NCBI RefSeq assembly: GCF_001700965.1
Contig: NZ_CP016756.1
Location: 2,108,001 to 2,172,000, forward strand
DNA length: 64,000 nt
Source: Stenotrophomonas nitritireducens
GTDB taxonomy: Bacteria; Pseudomonadota; Gammaproteobacteria; Xanthomonadales; Xanthomonadaceae
Direction: 5' to 3'
Shown: piece by piece, positions 45,177 through 54,995 of the stretch
Layout of the letters: each line of letters opens with the position of its first letter
How positions within the stretch are numbered: position 1 is the stretch's first letter
The notes under the pieces: model-generated
Seen by the model: the letters and a program-made list of their open reading frames with translations, nothing else
Told to the model about the DNA's origin: nothing
Databases searched by the model: none
Program-made: the position numbers and the translations under genes

Positions 45177-46805
45177 ATGCAACGCCGCCAGTTTCTTTCG
45201 CTTTCCGGCCTCGGCCTCGCCGGTTTCATGCTGCCCAATGCCCAGTTGATTGCAGCTGAGGAGTTGTTGGCTCCGGCCGATGTAGCCAAGAAGAAGCTGC
45301 TGGCTGACACCGTGCTGGCGCTGGCCAAACAGGGCGGCGCCAGCTACTGCGATGTGCGCATTGGCCGTTACCTCAACCAGGCCATCGTCACCCGGGAAGC
45401 GCAGGTACAGAATGTCACCAACAGCGAGTCGGCCGGCGTTGGCATTCGTGTGATTGTCAATGGCGCCTGGGGCTTTGCCGCCAGCAACCAGTCCACCGCG
45501 CAGGGTGTGGCCGCGGCGGTGGCGCAGGCGCTGGCCATTGCCCGCGCCAACGCGAAGATCCAGACCAAGCCGGTGCAGCTGGCACCCACGCCGGGCGTGG
45601 GCGAGGTGCAGTGGAAGACGCCGTTCCGCCAGAACGCGATGGCCGTGCCGGTCAAGGACAAAGTAGAGCTGCTGCTGTCGATCAACGCCGCTGCGATCAA
45701 TGCCGGCGCCAACTTCATCAACTCGCAGCTGTTCCTGGTCAACGAGCAGAAATATTTCGCCTCCAGCGACGGCTCGTGGATCGACCAGGACGTACACCGC
45801 ATCTGGCTGCCCTTCACCGCCACCGCCATCGACAAGGCCAGCGGCAAGTTCCGCACCCGCGCCGGGCTATCGGCGCCGGCGGGCATGGGCTGGGAATTCC
45901 TGGAAGGCAACGCCGCCGACAAGCACCCGCTGCCCGGTGGCGTGGTCGGCTATGGCCATTCCTATGACCCGGTGGAAGACGCCATCGCTGCCGCCAGGCA
46001 GGCACGTGCCAAGCTCACTGCGCCTTCGGTGAAGCCGGGCAAGTACGACCTGGTGCTGGACCCCTCCAACCTGTTCCTGACCATCCACGAGAACGTCGGC
46101 CATCCGCTGGAACTGGACCGCGTGCTTGGCTACGAGGCCAATTACGCCGGCACCAGCTTCGCCACCCTGGACAAGCGCGATGCCGGCTTCCGTTGGGGCA
46201 GCGACATCGTCAATTTCACTGCCGACAAGACCGCGCCTTACAGCCTGGGTGCGGTGGGTTACGACGATGAAGGGGTGAAGACCCGCAAGTGGGATCTGGT
46301 CAAGGACGGCGTGCTGGTCAATTACCAGGCCACCCGCGATGAGGTGCATATCCTCGGCGAGAACGCCTCGCACGGTTGCAGTTATGCCGACTCGTGGAAG
46401 AGCGTGCAGTTCCAGCGCATGGCCAACGTGTCGCTGGCGCCGGGCAAGACGCCGCTGGCCCCGGCGCAGATGGTCAAGGACGTGGAGAACGGCATCTACA
46501 TCCATGGCCGTGGTTCGTATTCGATCGACCAGCAGCGCTACAACGCGCAGTTTGGTGGTCAGCTCTGCTACCAGATCAAGAACGGCGAGATTGCCGGCAT
46601 GGTCGAGGACGCGGCGTACCAGATCCGTACGCCGGAGTTCTGGAATGCCTGCGCGGCCATCTGTGATGAGCGCGATTTCCGCATGGGCGGTTCGTTCTTT
46701 GACGGCAAGGGCCAGCCGGGGCAGGTATCGGCGGTGTCGCATGGTTCGGCGACTACGCGCTTCAATGGGGTGAACATCATCAATACGGCGCGGTCGTTGG
46801 GGTAA
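45177..46805 (+). CDS. Tat-exported TldD-like metallopeptidase, copy 1
   Basis: TldD/PmbA (U62) family protein of 542 aa. The N-terminus is a twin-arginine signal, MQRRQFLSLSG followed by a hydrophobic stretch, so it should be folded and exported. The zinc motif HENVGH (304-309, HExxxH) lies in TIHENVGHPLELDRVLGYEANYAGTSF. The usual C-terminal cysteine segment of E. coli TldD is replaced by FDGKGQPGQVSAVSHG. TldD/TldE dimers cleave unfolded peptides, for example in microcin B17 maturation and CcdA decay; a periplasmic version is unusual. A second copy starts at 49101. No TldE gene is next to this copy. Confidence 0.9.
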   Translation: MQRRQFLSLSGLGLAGFMLPNAQLIAAEELLAPADVAKKKLLADTVLALAKQGGASYCDVRIGRYLNQAIVTREAQVQNVTNSESAGVGIRVIVNGAWGFAASNQSTAQGVAAAVAQALAIARANAKIQTKPVQLAPTPGVGEVQWKTPFRQNAMAVPVKDKVELLLSINAAAINAGANFINSQLFLVNEQKYFASSDGSWIDQDVHRIWLPFTATAIDKASGKFRTRAGLSAPAGMGWEFLEGNAADKHPLPGGVVGYGHSYDPVEDAIAAARQARAKLTAPSVKPGKYDLVLDPSNLFLTIHENVGHPLELDRVLGYEANYAGTSFATLDKRDAGFRWGSDIVNFTADKTAPYSLGAVGYDDEGVKTRKWDLVKDGVLVNYQATRDEVHILGENASHGCSYADSWKSVQFQRMANVSLAPGKTPLAPAQMVKDVENGIYIHGRGSYSIDQQRYNAQFGGQLCYQIKNGEIAGMVEDAAYQIRTPEFWNACAAICDERDFRMGGSFFDGKGQPGQVSAVSHGSATTRFNGVNIINTARSLG

Positions 46806-46912
46806 GGCATAGAGCTGCCCTCACCCCAACCCCTCTCCCGCAAGCGGGAGAGGGGCTATCAGATCGCAGGCTTGGCCGTGGACTCGCAGATCGCAGGCTT
46901 GGCCGTAGACTC
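46806..46912. repeat. Repeat DNA after TldD copy 1
   Basis: A CCTCTCCCGCAAGCGGGAGAGG hairpin (about 46832-46855) is followed by two 27-bp direct copies of CAGATCGCAGGCTTGGCCGT(G/A)GACTC. It lies between convergent genes. Confidence 0.75.
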
Positions 46913-47044
46913 CCTTCTCCCGTCTACAGGGTTAAGAACAGGCGCTTACGAGCCCAAGGCTCGTGACTGTTCGTACGCCCCGCGTGCTACGCGGGGCCGG
47001 GGCGCGCAGCGAGGTGTCCCGAAGGGGCGGATGAGGGGAAGCTT

Positions 47045-47818
47045 TCAGCGCGTCGTATAACCACCATTGACCAGGATCGTCTGCCCGGTCATCCACCAGC
47101 CGTCCGATACCAGGAAGCGTACCCACGGCACGATGTCCTCGATGTCGGTCAGGCCGGTCTTGGAGAACGGCGACAGCGCTGCCGCCGTCTTGTGGTACGC
47201 CACCGCATCAGCACCCTCGGCCGGGTAAAAGAACGGCGTATCCATCGGCCCCGGGCCGATCGCGGTCACCGATATGCCGCGCTCGCCGAATTCCTTGGCC
47301 GCCGCACGCGTGTAGTGCTCCACCGGCGCCTTGGTGCCTGCATAGCTGGAATAGAACGGCGTGAACGCGCCCAGCAACGAGGTCACCAGCGTGCATACCT
47401 TGCCGTTGTCGGCGAGATGAATGCCGGCTTCCTTGAGGAAGAAGAAGGCGGCCTTGTTGTTCACCGCATCCATCGCATCGAACTCGGCTTCGCTGATCTG
47501 CGTCATCGGCTTCTTCAGCACCTTGCCAACCGTGTTGACCGCGATATCGATGCGGCCCAGTGCCTGCTTCGCATCGTGGAACAGCTGCTCCATCGCCGCG
47601 GCCGAGGTCAGGTCGGCCTGGAACAGATGCGCATCGGCGCCAGCGGCACGCACTGCCTCGGCAGTGGCTTCGGCCTCGGCCCGGGCAGCGTTGCTGTTGT
47701 AGTGGATGGCGACGCCGCGGGCGCCCTGGCGGGCGAAGTCCCGGGCCAGCAGGCCGCCCAGGTTCTTGGCGCCACCGGCGATGAGGACGGTCTTGCCTTG
47801 GATGCGATGCTCGGTCAC
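47045..47818 (-). CDS. Short-chain dehydrogenase/reductase
   Basis: NAD(P)-dependent SDR oxidoreductase of 257 aa. The cofactor motif VLIAGGAKNLGGLLA replaces the usual TGxxxGIG but keeps the fold. The N-loop reads NTVG and the catalytic pair YSSYAGTK (Tyr and Lys) is present. PGPMDTPFF and the closing NGGYTTR are typical of SDRs. The substrate is unknown. It is divergent from a LysR gene, which probably regulates it. The pair sits between the two TldD-like genes and reads as an insertion there. Confidence 0.9.
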   Translation of the reverse strand: MTEHRIQGKTVLIAGGAKNLGGLLARDFARQGARGVAIHYNSNAARAEAEATAEAVRAAGADAHLFQADLTSAAAMEQLFHDAKQALGRIDIAVNTVGKVLKKPMTQISEAEFDAMDAVNNKAAFFFLKEAGIHLADNGKVCTLVTSLLGAFTPFYSSYAGTKAPVEHYTRAAAKEFGERGISVTAIGPGPMDTPFFYPAEGADAVAYHKTAAALSPFSKTGLTDIEDIVPWVRFLVSDGWWMTGQTILVNGGYTTR

Positions 47819-47856
47819 GGCGAACTCCTGTGGTTGGGGAATGCCTCAGAGCCTAT

Positions 47857-47917
47857 CGGCTTGGTTTTCCGGATAAAGCCGGTCATCCTGACTTCACTTG
47901 TCGGCCAACCCGGACAA
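47857..47917. promoter_or_regulatory. Inverted repeats in the SDR/LysR divergent gap
   Basis: Two dyads lie in the 104-bp gap: CGGCTT-N13-AAGCCG (47857-47881) and TTGTC-N10-GACAA (47898-47917), the second ending 5 nt before the LysR GTG start. Both have spacings possible for LysR boxes (T-N11-A type). Candidate operators only. Confidence 0.4.
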
Positions 47918-47922
47918 TCGCC

Positions 47923-48822
47923 GTGGACCGTATCGAGCTGTACCGGGTTTTCGTCCGTGTGGTGGACTGCGCCGGCTTCACCCGCGCCGCCGACCAGCTC
48001 AACCTGCCCCGCTCCACGGTCTCCGAAGCGGTGCGCACGCTTGAACAACGCCTGGGCACCCGCCTGCTCCACCGCACCACCCGCCAAGTCACGCCCACCC
48101 AGGATGGCCTGCTGTTCCATGCCCGCTGCCAGCAGTTGATCGCTGATGCGGACGAGGCCGAGCAGTTGTTCCGGCAATCGCCACAGACCCTGAGTGGGCG
48201 GATCAAGGTGGACCTGCCCGGGCGCATCGGCCGCCTGATCGTCGCCCCGGCATTGCCCGGTTTCCTGCAGGCACATCCGCAGATCGACGTCGAGCTGGGC
48301 ATGACCGATCGCAGCATCGACCTGGTCGAGGACGGCGTGGATTGCGCGCTGCGGGTCGGCCCGCTGCAGGACTCACGCCTGGTGGCGCGCGGTGTGGGTC
48401 AGCTGCCGCTGATCAACGTGGCCAGTCCTGCCTATGTGGAGGCGCATGGCATGCCGCTGCATCCCTCGCAGCTGGGCACGCATTGGGGTGTGCTCTATGC
48501 ATCGCCCGGCAGCGGCCGGGTGGAAGCTTGGGAATGGCGCGAGAACGGCATCCTGCGCAGCCAACCGATGGTGGGGCGTGTCACCGTCAACAACGCCGAA
48601 GCCTATATCGCCTGTTGTATTGCCGGTCTGGGCCTGATCCAGATTCCCGCCTACGACGTGCGCGCGGAGCTGGCTGCCGGCAGCCTGCTGGAAGTCATGC
48701 CGGCGCATCGCGCCGATCCCATGCCGATGCATCTGCTGTTTCCGCATCGTCGTCATCCCTCGCAGCGCCTGCGGGTATTCGTGGAGTGGTTGCAGCAGGT
48801 GCTGGAGGATGCGGTTGGGTGA
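47923..48822 (+). CDS. LysR-family transcriptional regulator
   Basis: A 299-aa LysR regulator. The DNA-binding helix-turn-helix is intact (FTRAADQLNLPRSTVSEAVRTLEQRLGTRLLHRTTR) and is followed by a two-lobed effector domain (LSGRIKVDLPGRIGRLIVAP). Members of this type often control adjacent SDR or oxidoreductase genes. The start is a GTG at 47923 giving VDRIELYRVF, which aligns with the usual family start; no upstream ATG in frame fits. It is divergent from the SDR gene. Confidence 0.9.
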   Translation: MDRIELYRVFVRVVDCAGFTRAADQLNLPRSTVSEAVRTLEQRLGTRLLHRTTRQVTPTQDGLLFHARCQQLIADADEAEQLFRQSPQTLSGRIKVDLPGRIGRLIVAPALPGFLQAHPQIDVELGMTDRSIDLVEDGVDCALRVGPLQDSRLVARGVGQLPLINVASPAYVEAHGMPLHPSQLGTHWGVLYASPGSGRVEAWEWRENGILRSQPMVGRVTVNNAEAYIACCIAGLGLIQIPAYDVRAELAAGSLLEVMPAHRADPMPMHLLFPHRRHPSQRLRVFVEWLQQVLEDAVG

Positions 48823-48859
48823 GTGGATTCTTTTTTGCCTGCCACAAGGCAGTGCAAAA

Positions 48860-48948
48860 GCTTACCCCTCCCCAACCCTTGGCCTATGGCCAAAGGAAGG
48901 GGGCGTACTCCCTCCCTTCGAGGGTTGGGAGGGGTTGGCTGTTCGCAG
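48860..48948. repeat. CCCCTCCCCAACCC repeat
   Basis: Inverted arms CCCCTCCCAACCCTCGAAGG-type and CTCCCCAACCC with a central GGCCTATGGCC hairpin. It belongs to the same CCTCCC/GGGAGG repeat family as those near 13.4 and 21.0 kb. Confidence 0.65.
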
Positions 48949-49100
48949 AAAATCCAAATAACCACCGCTTCCATGCCTAAAGTCACTACCGCTGCAAACC
49001 CGGTCCCGCAAAAATCGAACAGTTCGCAGATCACCGCGAAGCCACCGTCGTTTGTTGCCGTAGTGCCCGCCTTGCGGGCCTTGCCCCGTGGAGAGCAGCC

Positions 49101-50735
49101 TTGCAGAGACGTGACTTCCTAGCCCTGACCGGGCTTACCGCTGGCGGCCTGATGGTGCCGTCCTTCTTCGGCAAGGCCATCGCCGCCGAACAACTGTTGA
49201 CCGCGCTCGATCCGGCCATCAAGAAGCGCCTGGCAGATGACGCACTGAATGCAGCGCGGGCTGCCGGCGCCACGTACTGCGATGTGCGCATCGGCCGCTA
49301 CCTGCGCCAGTTCGTCATCACCCGCGAGGACAAGGTCCAGAACGTGGTGAACACCGAATCCACCGGTACCGGCATCCGCGTCATCGTCAATGGTGCCTGG
49401 GGCTTTGCCGCCACCAACGACCTGAGCCCGGCCGGTGTGGTCAAGGCCGCACAGCAGGCCGCCGCCATCGCCAAGGCCAATGCCAAGGTGCAGACCGCGC
49501 CGGTGCAGTTCGCCAAGGCGCCCGGCTACGGCGAGGTCAGCTGGCGTACGCCGATCAAGAAGAACGCAATGGAGGTGCCGATCAAGGACAAGGCCGACCT
49601 GCTGCTGGGTGTGAATGCCGCCGCCATGGGTGCTGGCGCCAGCTTCGTCAATTCGATGCTGTTCCTGGTCAACGAGCAGAAGTACTTCGCCTCCACCGAC
49701 GGCTCCTATATCGACCAGGACGTGCACCGCATCTGGGCACCGATGACGGTCACCGCCATCGACAAGGCCAGCGGCAAGTTCCGCACCCGCGCCGGCCTGT
49801 CCTCGCCGATGGGCCTGGGCTACGAATACCTGGATGGCGACGCCTCCGGCAAGACCGTGCTGCCCAACGGCGTCACCGTCTACGGCCAGTCCTACGACAT
49901 GCGCGAAGACGCCATCGCCGCCGCCAAGCAGACGCAGGAAAAGCTCAAGGCGCCGTCGGTCAAGCCGGGCAAGTACGATCTGATCCTGGATCCGTCGCAC
50001 ACCTGGCTGACCATCCACGAATCGGTTGGCCATCCGCTGGAGCTGGACCGCGTGCTCGGCTACGAAGCCAACTATGCCGGCACCAGCTTCGCCACGCTGG
50101 ACAAGCGCGAGGCGCATTTCCAGTACGGCAGCGACAAGGTCAACATCTTCGCCGACAAGACCCAGCCCGGTTCCTTGGGCGCGGTGGCCTACGACGACGA
50201 AGGCGTGAAGACCAAGCGCTGGCCGTTGATCAGCGATGGCAAGCTGGTGGACTACCAGACCATCCGCGACCAGGCGCACATCCTGGGCAAAACAGAGTCC
50301 GATGGCTGCTGCTATGCCGATTCGTGGTCCAGCGTGCAGTTCCAGCGCATGGCCAACGTCTCGCTGGCCGCCGGCAAGACCCCGCTGTCGGTGGCCGACA
50401 TGATCAAGAATGTCGAGAACGGCATCTACATCATCGGTGACGGTTCGTTCTCCATCGACCAGCAGCGCTACAACGCGCAGTTCGGTGGCCAGCTGTTCTA
50501 CGAAATCAAGAACGGCCAGATCACCCGCATGCTCGAGGACGTGGCCTACCAGATCCGCACGCCGGAATTCTGGAACGCCTGCAGCGCCATCGCCGACGAA
50601 CGCGACTACCGCCTGGGCGGTTCGTTCTTCGACGGCAAGGGCCAGCCTGGCCAGGTCTCGGCCGTATCGCACGGCTCGTCCACCGCCCGTTTCGACGGCA
50701 TCAACGTCATCAATACCGCGCGCAGCCTCGGCTGA
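49101..50735 (+). CDS. Tat-exported TldD-like metallopeptidase, copy 2
   Basis: A 544-aa TldD/PmbA family protein, highly similar to copy 1 throughout. The start is TTG, giving MQRRDFLALTG, a twin-arginine signal; GGAGAGC lies just upstream and no ATG fits better. The zinc motif HESVGH is at 306-311. The segment YADSWSSVQFQRMANVSLAAGKTPLSVADM is nearly the same as in copy 1. As in copy 1 the TldD-type cysteine region at the C-terminus is altered. The TldE-like gene starts 21 bp after its stop, so these two are the likely heterodimer pair. Confidence 0.9.
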   Translation: MQRRDFLALTGLTAGGLMVPSFFGKAIAAEQLLTALDPAIKKRLADDALNAARAAGATYCDVRIGRYLRQFVITREDKVQNVVNTESTGTGIRVIVNGAWGFAATNDLSPAGVVKAAQQAAAIAKANAKVQTAPVQFAKAPGYGEVSWRTPIKKNAMEVPIKDKADLLLGVNAAAMGAGASFVNSMLFLVNEQKYFASTDGSYIDQDVHRIWAPMTVTAIDKASGKFRTRAGLSSPMGLGYEYLDGDASGKTVLPNGVTVYGQSYDMREDAIAAAKQTQEKLKAPSVKPGKYDLILDPSHTWLTIHESVGHPLELDRVLGYEANYAGTSFATLDKREAHFQYGSDKVNIFADKTQPGSLGAVAYDDEGVKTKRWPLISDGKLVDYQTIRDQAHILGKTESDGCCYADSWSSVQFQRMANVSLAAGKTPLSVADMIKNVENGIYIIGDGSFSIDQQRYNAQFGGQLFYEIKNGQITRMLEDVAYQIRTPEFWNACSAIADERDYRLGGSFFDGKGQPGQVSAVSHGSSTARFDGINVINTARSLG

Positions 50736-50756
50736 TCGTCAAGGAGCTTCTGAACC

Positions 50757-52091
50757 ATGAGCATCTTCACCGAACAGGAAGCCAAGGCCATCCTGGACAA
50801 GGTCATCGCGCTGTCCAAGGCCGATGAATGCACCGCCACGCTGGCCGGCTCGGTCGACGGCAACATCCGTTTCGCACTGAACAACGTCTCCACCAGCGGC
50901 ATTGTCAGCAATGCCGAACTGGCCGTGCAGGTAGCCTTCGGCAAGCGCGTCGGCACCGCCTCGATCAACGAATTCGACGACGCCTCGCTGGAACGTGTGG
51001 TGCGTCGTGCTGAAGACCTGGCCAAGCTGGCGCCGGAAAATCCGGAATTCATGCCGGCCATCGGCAAGCAACAATACCGTTCGAGCCCGACCTTCAGCGA
51101 ATCGACCGCGGCCATCACCCCGGAGTTCCGCGCCCAGGTAGCGGCTGACTCGATCACTCCCTGCCGTGGCCACGGACTGATCGCCGCCGGCTTCCTGGAA
51201 GACGGCAATGGTTTCGTCGCCATCGCCAACAGCAATGGCAACTTCGGTTACCAGAAGACCACCAACTTCAATTACACCTGCACCGTGCGCACCGAAGACG
51301 GTCGCGGCTCGGGCTGGGTGGGCCGCAACCTCGCCAACGCTGCCGACTTCAAGGCCGACCAGGACATCGAGATCGCCAAGCGCAAGGCCACCGAATCGGC
51401 CGAAGCCAAGGCACTGGAGCCGGGCAAATACACGGTGATCCTGGAACCAGCAGCCGCCGCTGGCCTGATCAGCTTCATGATGAATTTCTTCAGCGCACGC
51501 TCGGCCGATGAAGGCCGCAGCTTCCTGTCCAAGAAAGGCGGCGGCAACAAGCTGGGCGAGCAGGTCTACGACAGCAAGGTGAATCTGTTCGCCGATCCGT
51601 GGCATCCGGACGCAGCGGTGCTGCCGTGGGACGGCGAAGGCATGCCGCGCGAGCGCATCGCCATCATCGAGGACGGCAAGGTCGCCAACCTGGATTACTC
51701 GCGCTACTGGGCGCAGAAGCAGGGCAAGACGGCCAAGGCCAGCGCCGGCAACCTGCTGATGAGCGGCGGTACCAAGTCGATCGCCGAGCTGGTGCGTGGC
51801 ACCGACAAAGGCATCCTGGTCACCCGCACCTGGTACATCCGCATGGTCGACCCGCAGACCGTGCTGCTGACCGGCCTGACCCGCGACGGCACCTTCTACA
51901 TCGAGAACGGCCAGATCAAGCACCCGGTGAAGAACTTCCGCTTCAACGAATCGCCGGTGATCATGCTCAACAACATCGACGAGCTGGGCAAGCCGGTGCG
52001 TGTTGCCGGTGATGAGTCGAGCTTCGTGATGATGATCCCGCCGATGAAGCTGCGTGACTTTACGTTTACGTCGTTGTCGGATGCTGTTTGA
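50757..52091 (+). CDS. TldE/PmbA-like partner protein, no signal peptide
   Basis: A 444-aa TldE-type member of the U62 family. It lacks the HExxxH zinc motif; in the matching region it reads EPAAAAGLISFMMNFFSARS. This is the expected non-catalytic subunit of a TldD-TldE dimer. There is no signal peptide or membrane helix (starts MSIFTEQEAKAILDKVI), although the partner TldD-like proteins carry Tat signals. The pair might be exported together, or this protein may stay in the cytoplasm. AAGGAG precedes the ATG. It probably forms an operon with TldD copy 2. Confidence 0.88.
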   Translation: MSIFTEQEAKAILDKVIALSKADECTATLAGSVDGNIRFALNNVSTSGIVSNAELAVQVAFGKRVGTASINEFDDASLERVVRRAEDLAKLAPENPEFMPAIGKQQYRSSPTFSESTAAITPEFRAQVAADSITPCRGHGLIAAGFLEDGNGFVAIANSNGNFGYQKTTNFNYTCTVRTEDGRGSGWVGRNLANAADFKADQDIEIAKRKATESAEAKALEPGKYTVILEPAAAAGLISFMMNFFSARSADEGRSFLSKKGGGNKLGEQVYDSKVNLFADPWHPDAAVLPWDGEGMPRERIAIIEDGKVANLDYSRYWAQKQGKTAKASAGNLLMSGGTKSIAELVRGTDKGILVTRTWYIRMVDPQTVLLTGLTRDGTFYIENGQIKHPVKNFRFNESPVIMLNNIDELGKPVRVAGDESSFVMMIPPMKLRDFTFTSLSDAV

Positions 52092-52119
52092 TTGAAACTT
52101 CTTGGAGTTCGAGTTGTGG

Positions 52120-52330
52120 CTTGAGCCGTAGCTTCCGGGTTCGGCTTTAGCTTCTGGCTTTAGCTTCTGGCTTTTGCTTGCAGCTTCTGATTTGGCTGTT
52201 GCTTCATCCCTTCTCCCGCCTGCGGGAGAAGGTGCCCCGAAGGGGCGGATGAGGGGAGCTCTTGCTCTACGTGCGTTAAGAGCGCCCTCACCCCAACCCC
52301 TCTCCCGTAAACGGGAGAGGGGCTTTCAGC
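52120..52330. repeat. Repeat-rich gap before the DUF4159 gene
   Basis: Low-complexity AGCTTCTGGCTTT repeats (52130-52195) are followed by a CTCCCGCCTGCGGGAG/CCCCGAAGGGG unit and a CCTCTCCCGTAAACGGGAGAGG hairpin. These are the same families as in the right-hand 124-bp array. The hairpins may weaken transcription from the TldD-TldE pair into the downstream operon. Confidence 0.75.
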
Positions 52331-52348
52331 TTCCTGAGATTTTGGCCT

Positions 52349-53065
52349 TTGTCCTCACCCCGTCTAACGCGAGCGCAATTCCTTCACCTGCTGCTGGGCG
52401 GCGCGGTGACGGCCGCCTTGCCCGGCGTGGCACGCGCACAGGCCAGCCGCTACGACTTCTGGTTCACCCGCCTGCGCTATGACTCCGGTGACTGGGATGT
52501 GGATGCGCGCATGCCGTCCAACCTGATCACCTCGCTGGTCGACTACACCACCCTGCGCGTGGACCCCAACGAACATGTGATCGCGCTGTCCGACCCGAAG
52601 ATGCTGCGCGCACCGTTCTGCTACCTGGCCGGCCACAAACTGGTCGAGTTCAACCCGGAAGAGCGCCGCAACTTTGAACGCTACGTGCGCAACGGCGGCT
52701 TCGTCTTCGTCGATGACTGCAACCACGATATCGACGGCCTGTTCGCCACCTCCTTCGAAGCACAGATGCGCAGCATCTTCGGCGCCACCGCATTGAAGAA
52801 GCTGCCCAACAACCACGCCGTCTACAACAGCTTCTTCAAGTTCCCCGAAGGCCCGCCCGCCACCGGCTTCGAGCTCAATGGCTGGGGCGACGACCTGGTC
52901 CATGATTACCTCAAGGGCATCGAAATCGATGGCCGGCTGGGCGTGCTCTACAGCAACAAGGACTACGGTTGCGAATGGGACTACGACTGGCGCAACAAAC
53001 GCTTCCTGGCCGAAGACAACACCAAGTTCGGCGTGAACATCGTGATGTACGCACTGACGCATTGA
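52349..53065 (+). CDS. DUF4159 domain protein, exported
   Basis: A 238-aa protein with a signal peptide (LHLLLGGAVTAALPGVARAQA) and a DUF4159 domain (YDFWFTRLRYDSGDWDVD, FVFVDDCNHD). The domain has a flavodoxin or glutamine-amidotransferase-like fold and is typically linked to MoxR/DUF58 clusters. The start is inferred as TTG at 52349, since no ATG lies upstream of the signal; the ribosome site is weak. It is 16 bp upstream of the MoxR gene and begins the six-gene run. The function is unknown. Confidence 0.78.
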   Translation: MSSPRLTRAQFLHLLLGGAVTAALPGVARAQASRYDFWFTRLRYDSGDWDVDARMPSNLITSLVDYTTLRVDPNEHVIALSDPKMLRAPFCYLAGHKLVEFNPEERRNFERYVRNGGFVFVDDCNHDIDGLFATSFEAQMRSIFGATALKKLPNNHAVYNSFFKFPEGPPATGFELNGWGDDLVHDYLKGIEIDGRLGVLYSNKDYGCEWDYDWRNKRFLAEDNTKFGVNIVMYALTH

Positions 53066-53081
53066 CCCCACAGGTGACCGC

Positions 53082-54077
<996 letters not shown>

Positions 54078-54092
54078 TACGACCACTGAAGC

Positions 54093-54995
54093 ATGGCCGC
54101 CCCCACGCCACCGCTGATCCCCGCCGATGTGCGCAGCCGCCTGCGCAGCCTGCGGCTGTGGCCGCAGCGGGCCAGCGGCAGCCGTGGCATCGGCGCGCAC
54201 GCCAGCCGCAGCCGCGGCGCCGGGCTGGAGTTCGCCCAATACCGCGCCTATGAACCCGGCGACGAACTGCGCCAGATCGACTGGAAACTCTACGCACGCT
54301 CGGACCGCTTCTTCGTACGCGAATCCGAACGCGAAAGCCCGATCACCGTCTGGCTGCTGCTCGATTGCAGCGCCTCGATGGGCCAGGCCGACCAGGCACG
54401 CCCGCACTGGCAACGGCTGGACGCCGCCAAGGCATTGGTCGCCTGCGTTGCCGAGCTGGCCATGCAGCAAGGCGACGCCTTCGGCCTGATCGCGCTGCGC
54501 GATGATGGCGTGCAACTGCTGCCCGCCGGCAATGGCCTGCGCCAGCGCGATCGCCTGCATCTGCAGCTGCACGCCCTGCGTGCGCACGGGCAATGGCCGC
54601 CACAACAACGTCTGTCGCCGCTGTGGGAACGCATTGCCAGCAACGACCTGGTGGTGATGATCGGCGACGGCTTCGACGAAGCCGGCATTGAACTTGCCGA
54701 GCGTCTGGCCAAGGCTGGGCGCGATGTGGTGCACCTGCAGTTGTTGACGGTGGAAGAACGCGATTTCCCGTTCCGCGATGGCCATCGCTTCCGCGACCCT
54801 GAAACCGGCGACGAACTGCTCAGCGACGGCGCCAGTGTGCGCAGCACCTATCTGTCGCGGTTCGGCGAAGCGCAGCGCGTTCTGGATGCACGCCTGCAGG
54901 CGGCCGGCATCCGCCACGACACCGCCTATCTGGACGAGGCCATCGATGCGCCGCTGCAGCGCCTGTTCGGGCGCCGCGCCGGGAGTGGTGCATGA
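54093..54995 (+). CDS. DUF58 domain protein (VWA-like)
   Basis: A 300-aa cytoplasmic DUF58 protein. The signature GLEFAQYRAYEPGDELRQIDWKLYARSDRFFVRE is complete. It ends with a VWA-like fold starting LLLDCSASMG, whose DxSxS motif could bind metal. Usual partner of MoxR ATPases. It starts 15 bp after the MoxR gene and overlaps the next gene by 4 bp, so it is translationally coupled downstream. Confidence 0.94.
   Translation: MAAPTPPLIPADVRSRLRSLRLWPQRASGSRGIGAHASRSRGAGLEFAQYRAYEPGDELRQIDWKLYARSDRFFVRESERESPITVWLLLDCSASMGQADQARPHWQRLDAAKALVACVAELAMQQGDAFGLIALRDDGVQLLPAGNGLRQRDRLHLQLHALRAHGQWPPQQRLSPLWERIASNDLVVMIGDGFDEAGIELAERLAKAGRDVVHLQLLTVEERDFPFRDGHRFRDPETGDELLSDGASVRSTYLSRFGEAQRVLDARLQAAGIRHDTAYLDEAIDAPLQRLFGRRAGSGA

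Noticed and set aside
49119..50672. Minus-strand open frame opposite TldD copy 2
   Set aside because: Shadow frame, and a matching one lies opposite copy 1, as expected from duplication of the real gene.
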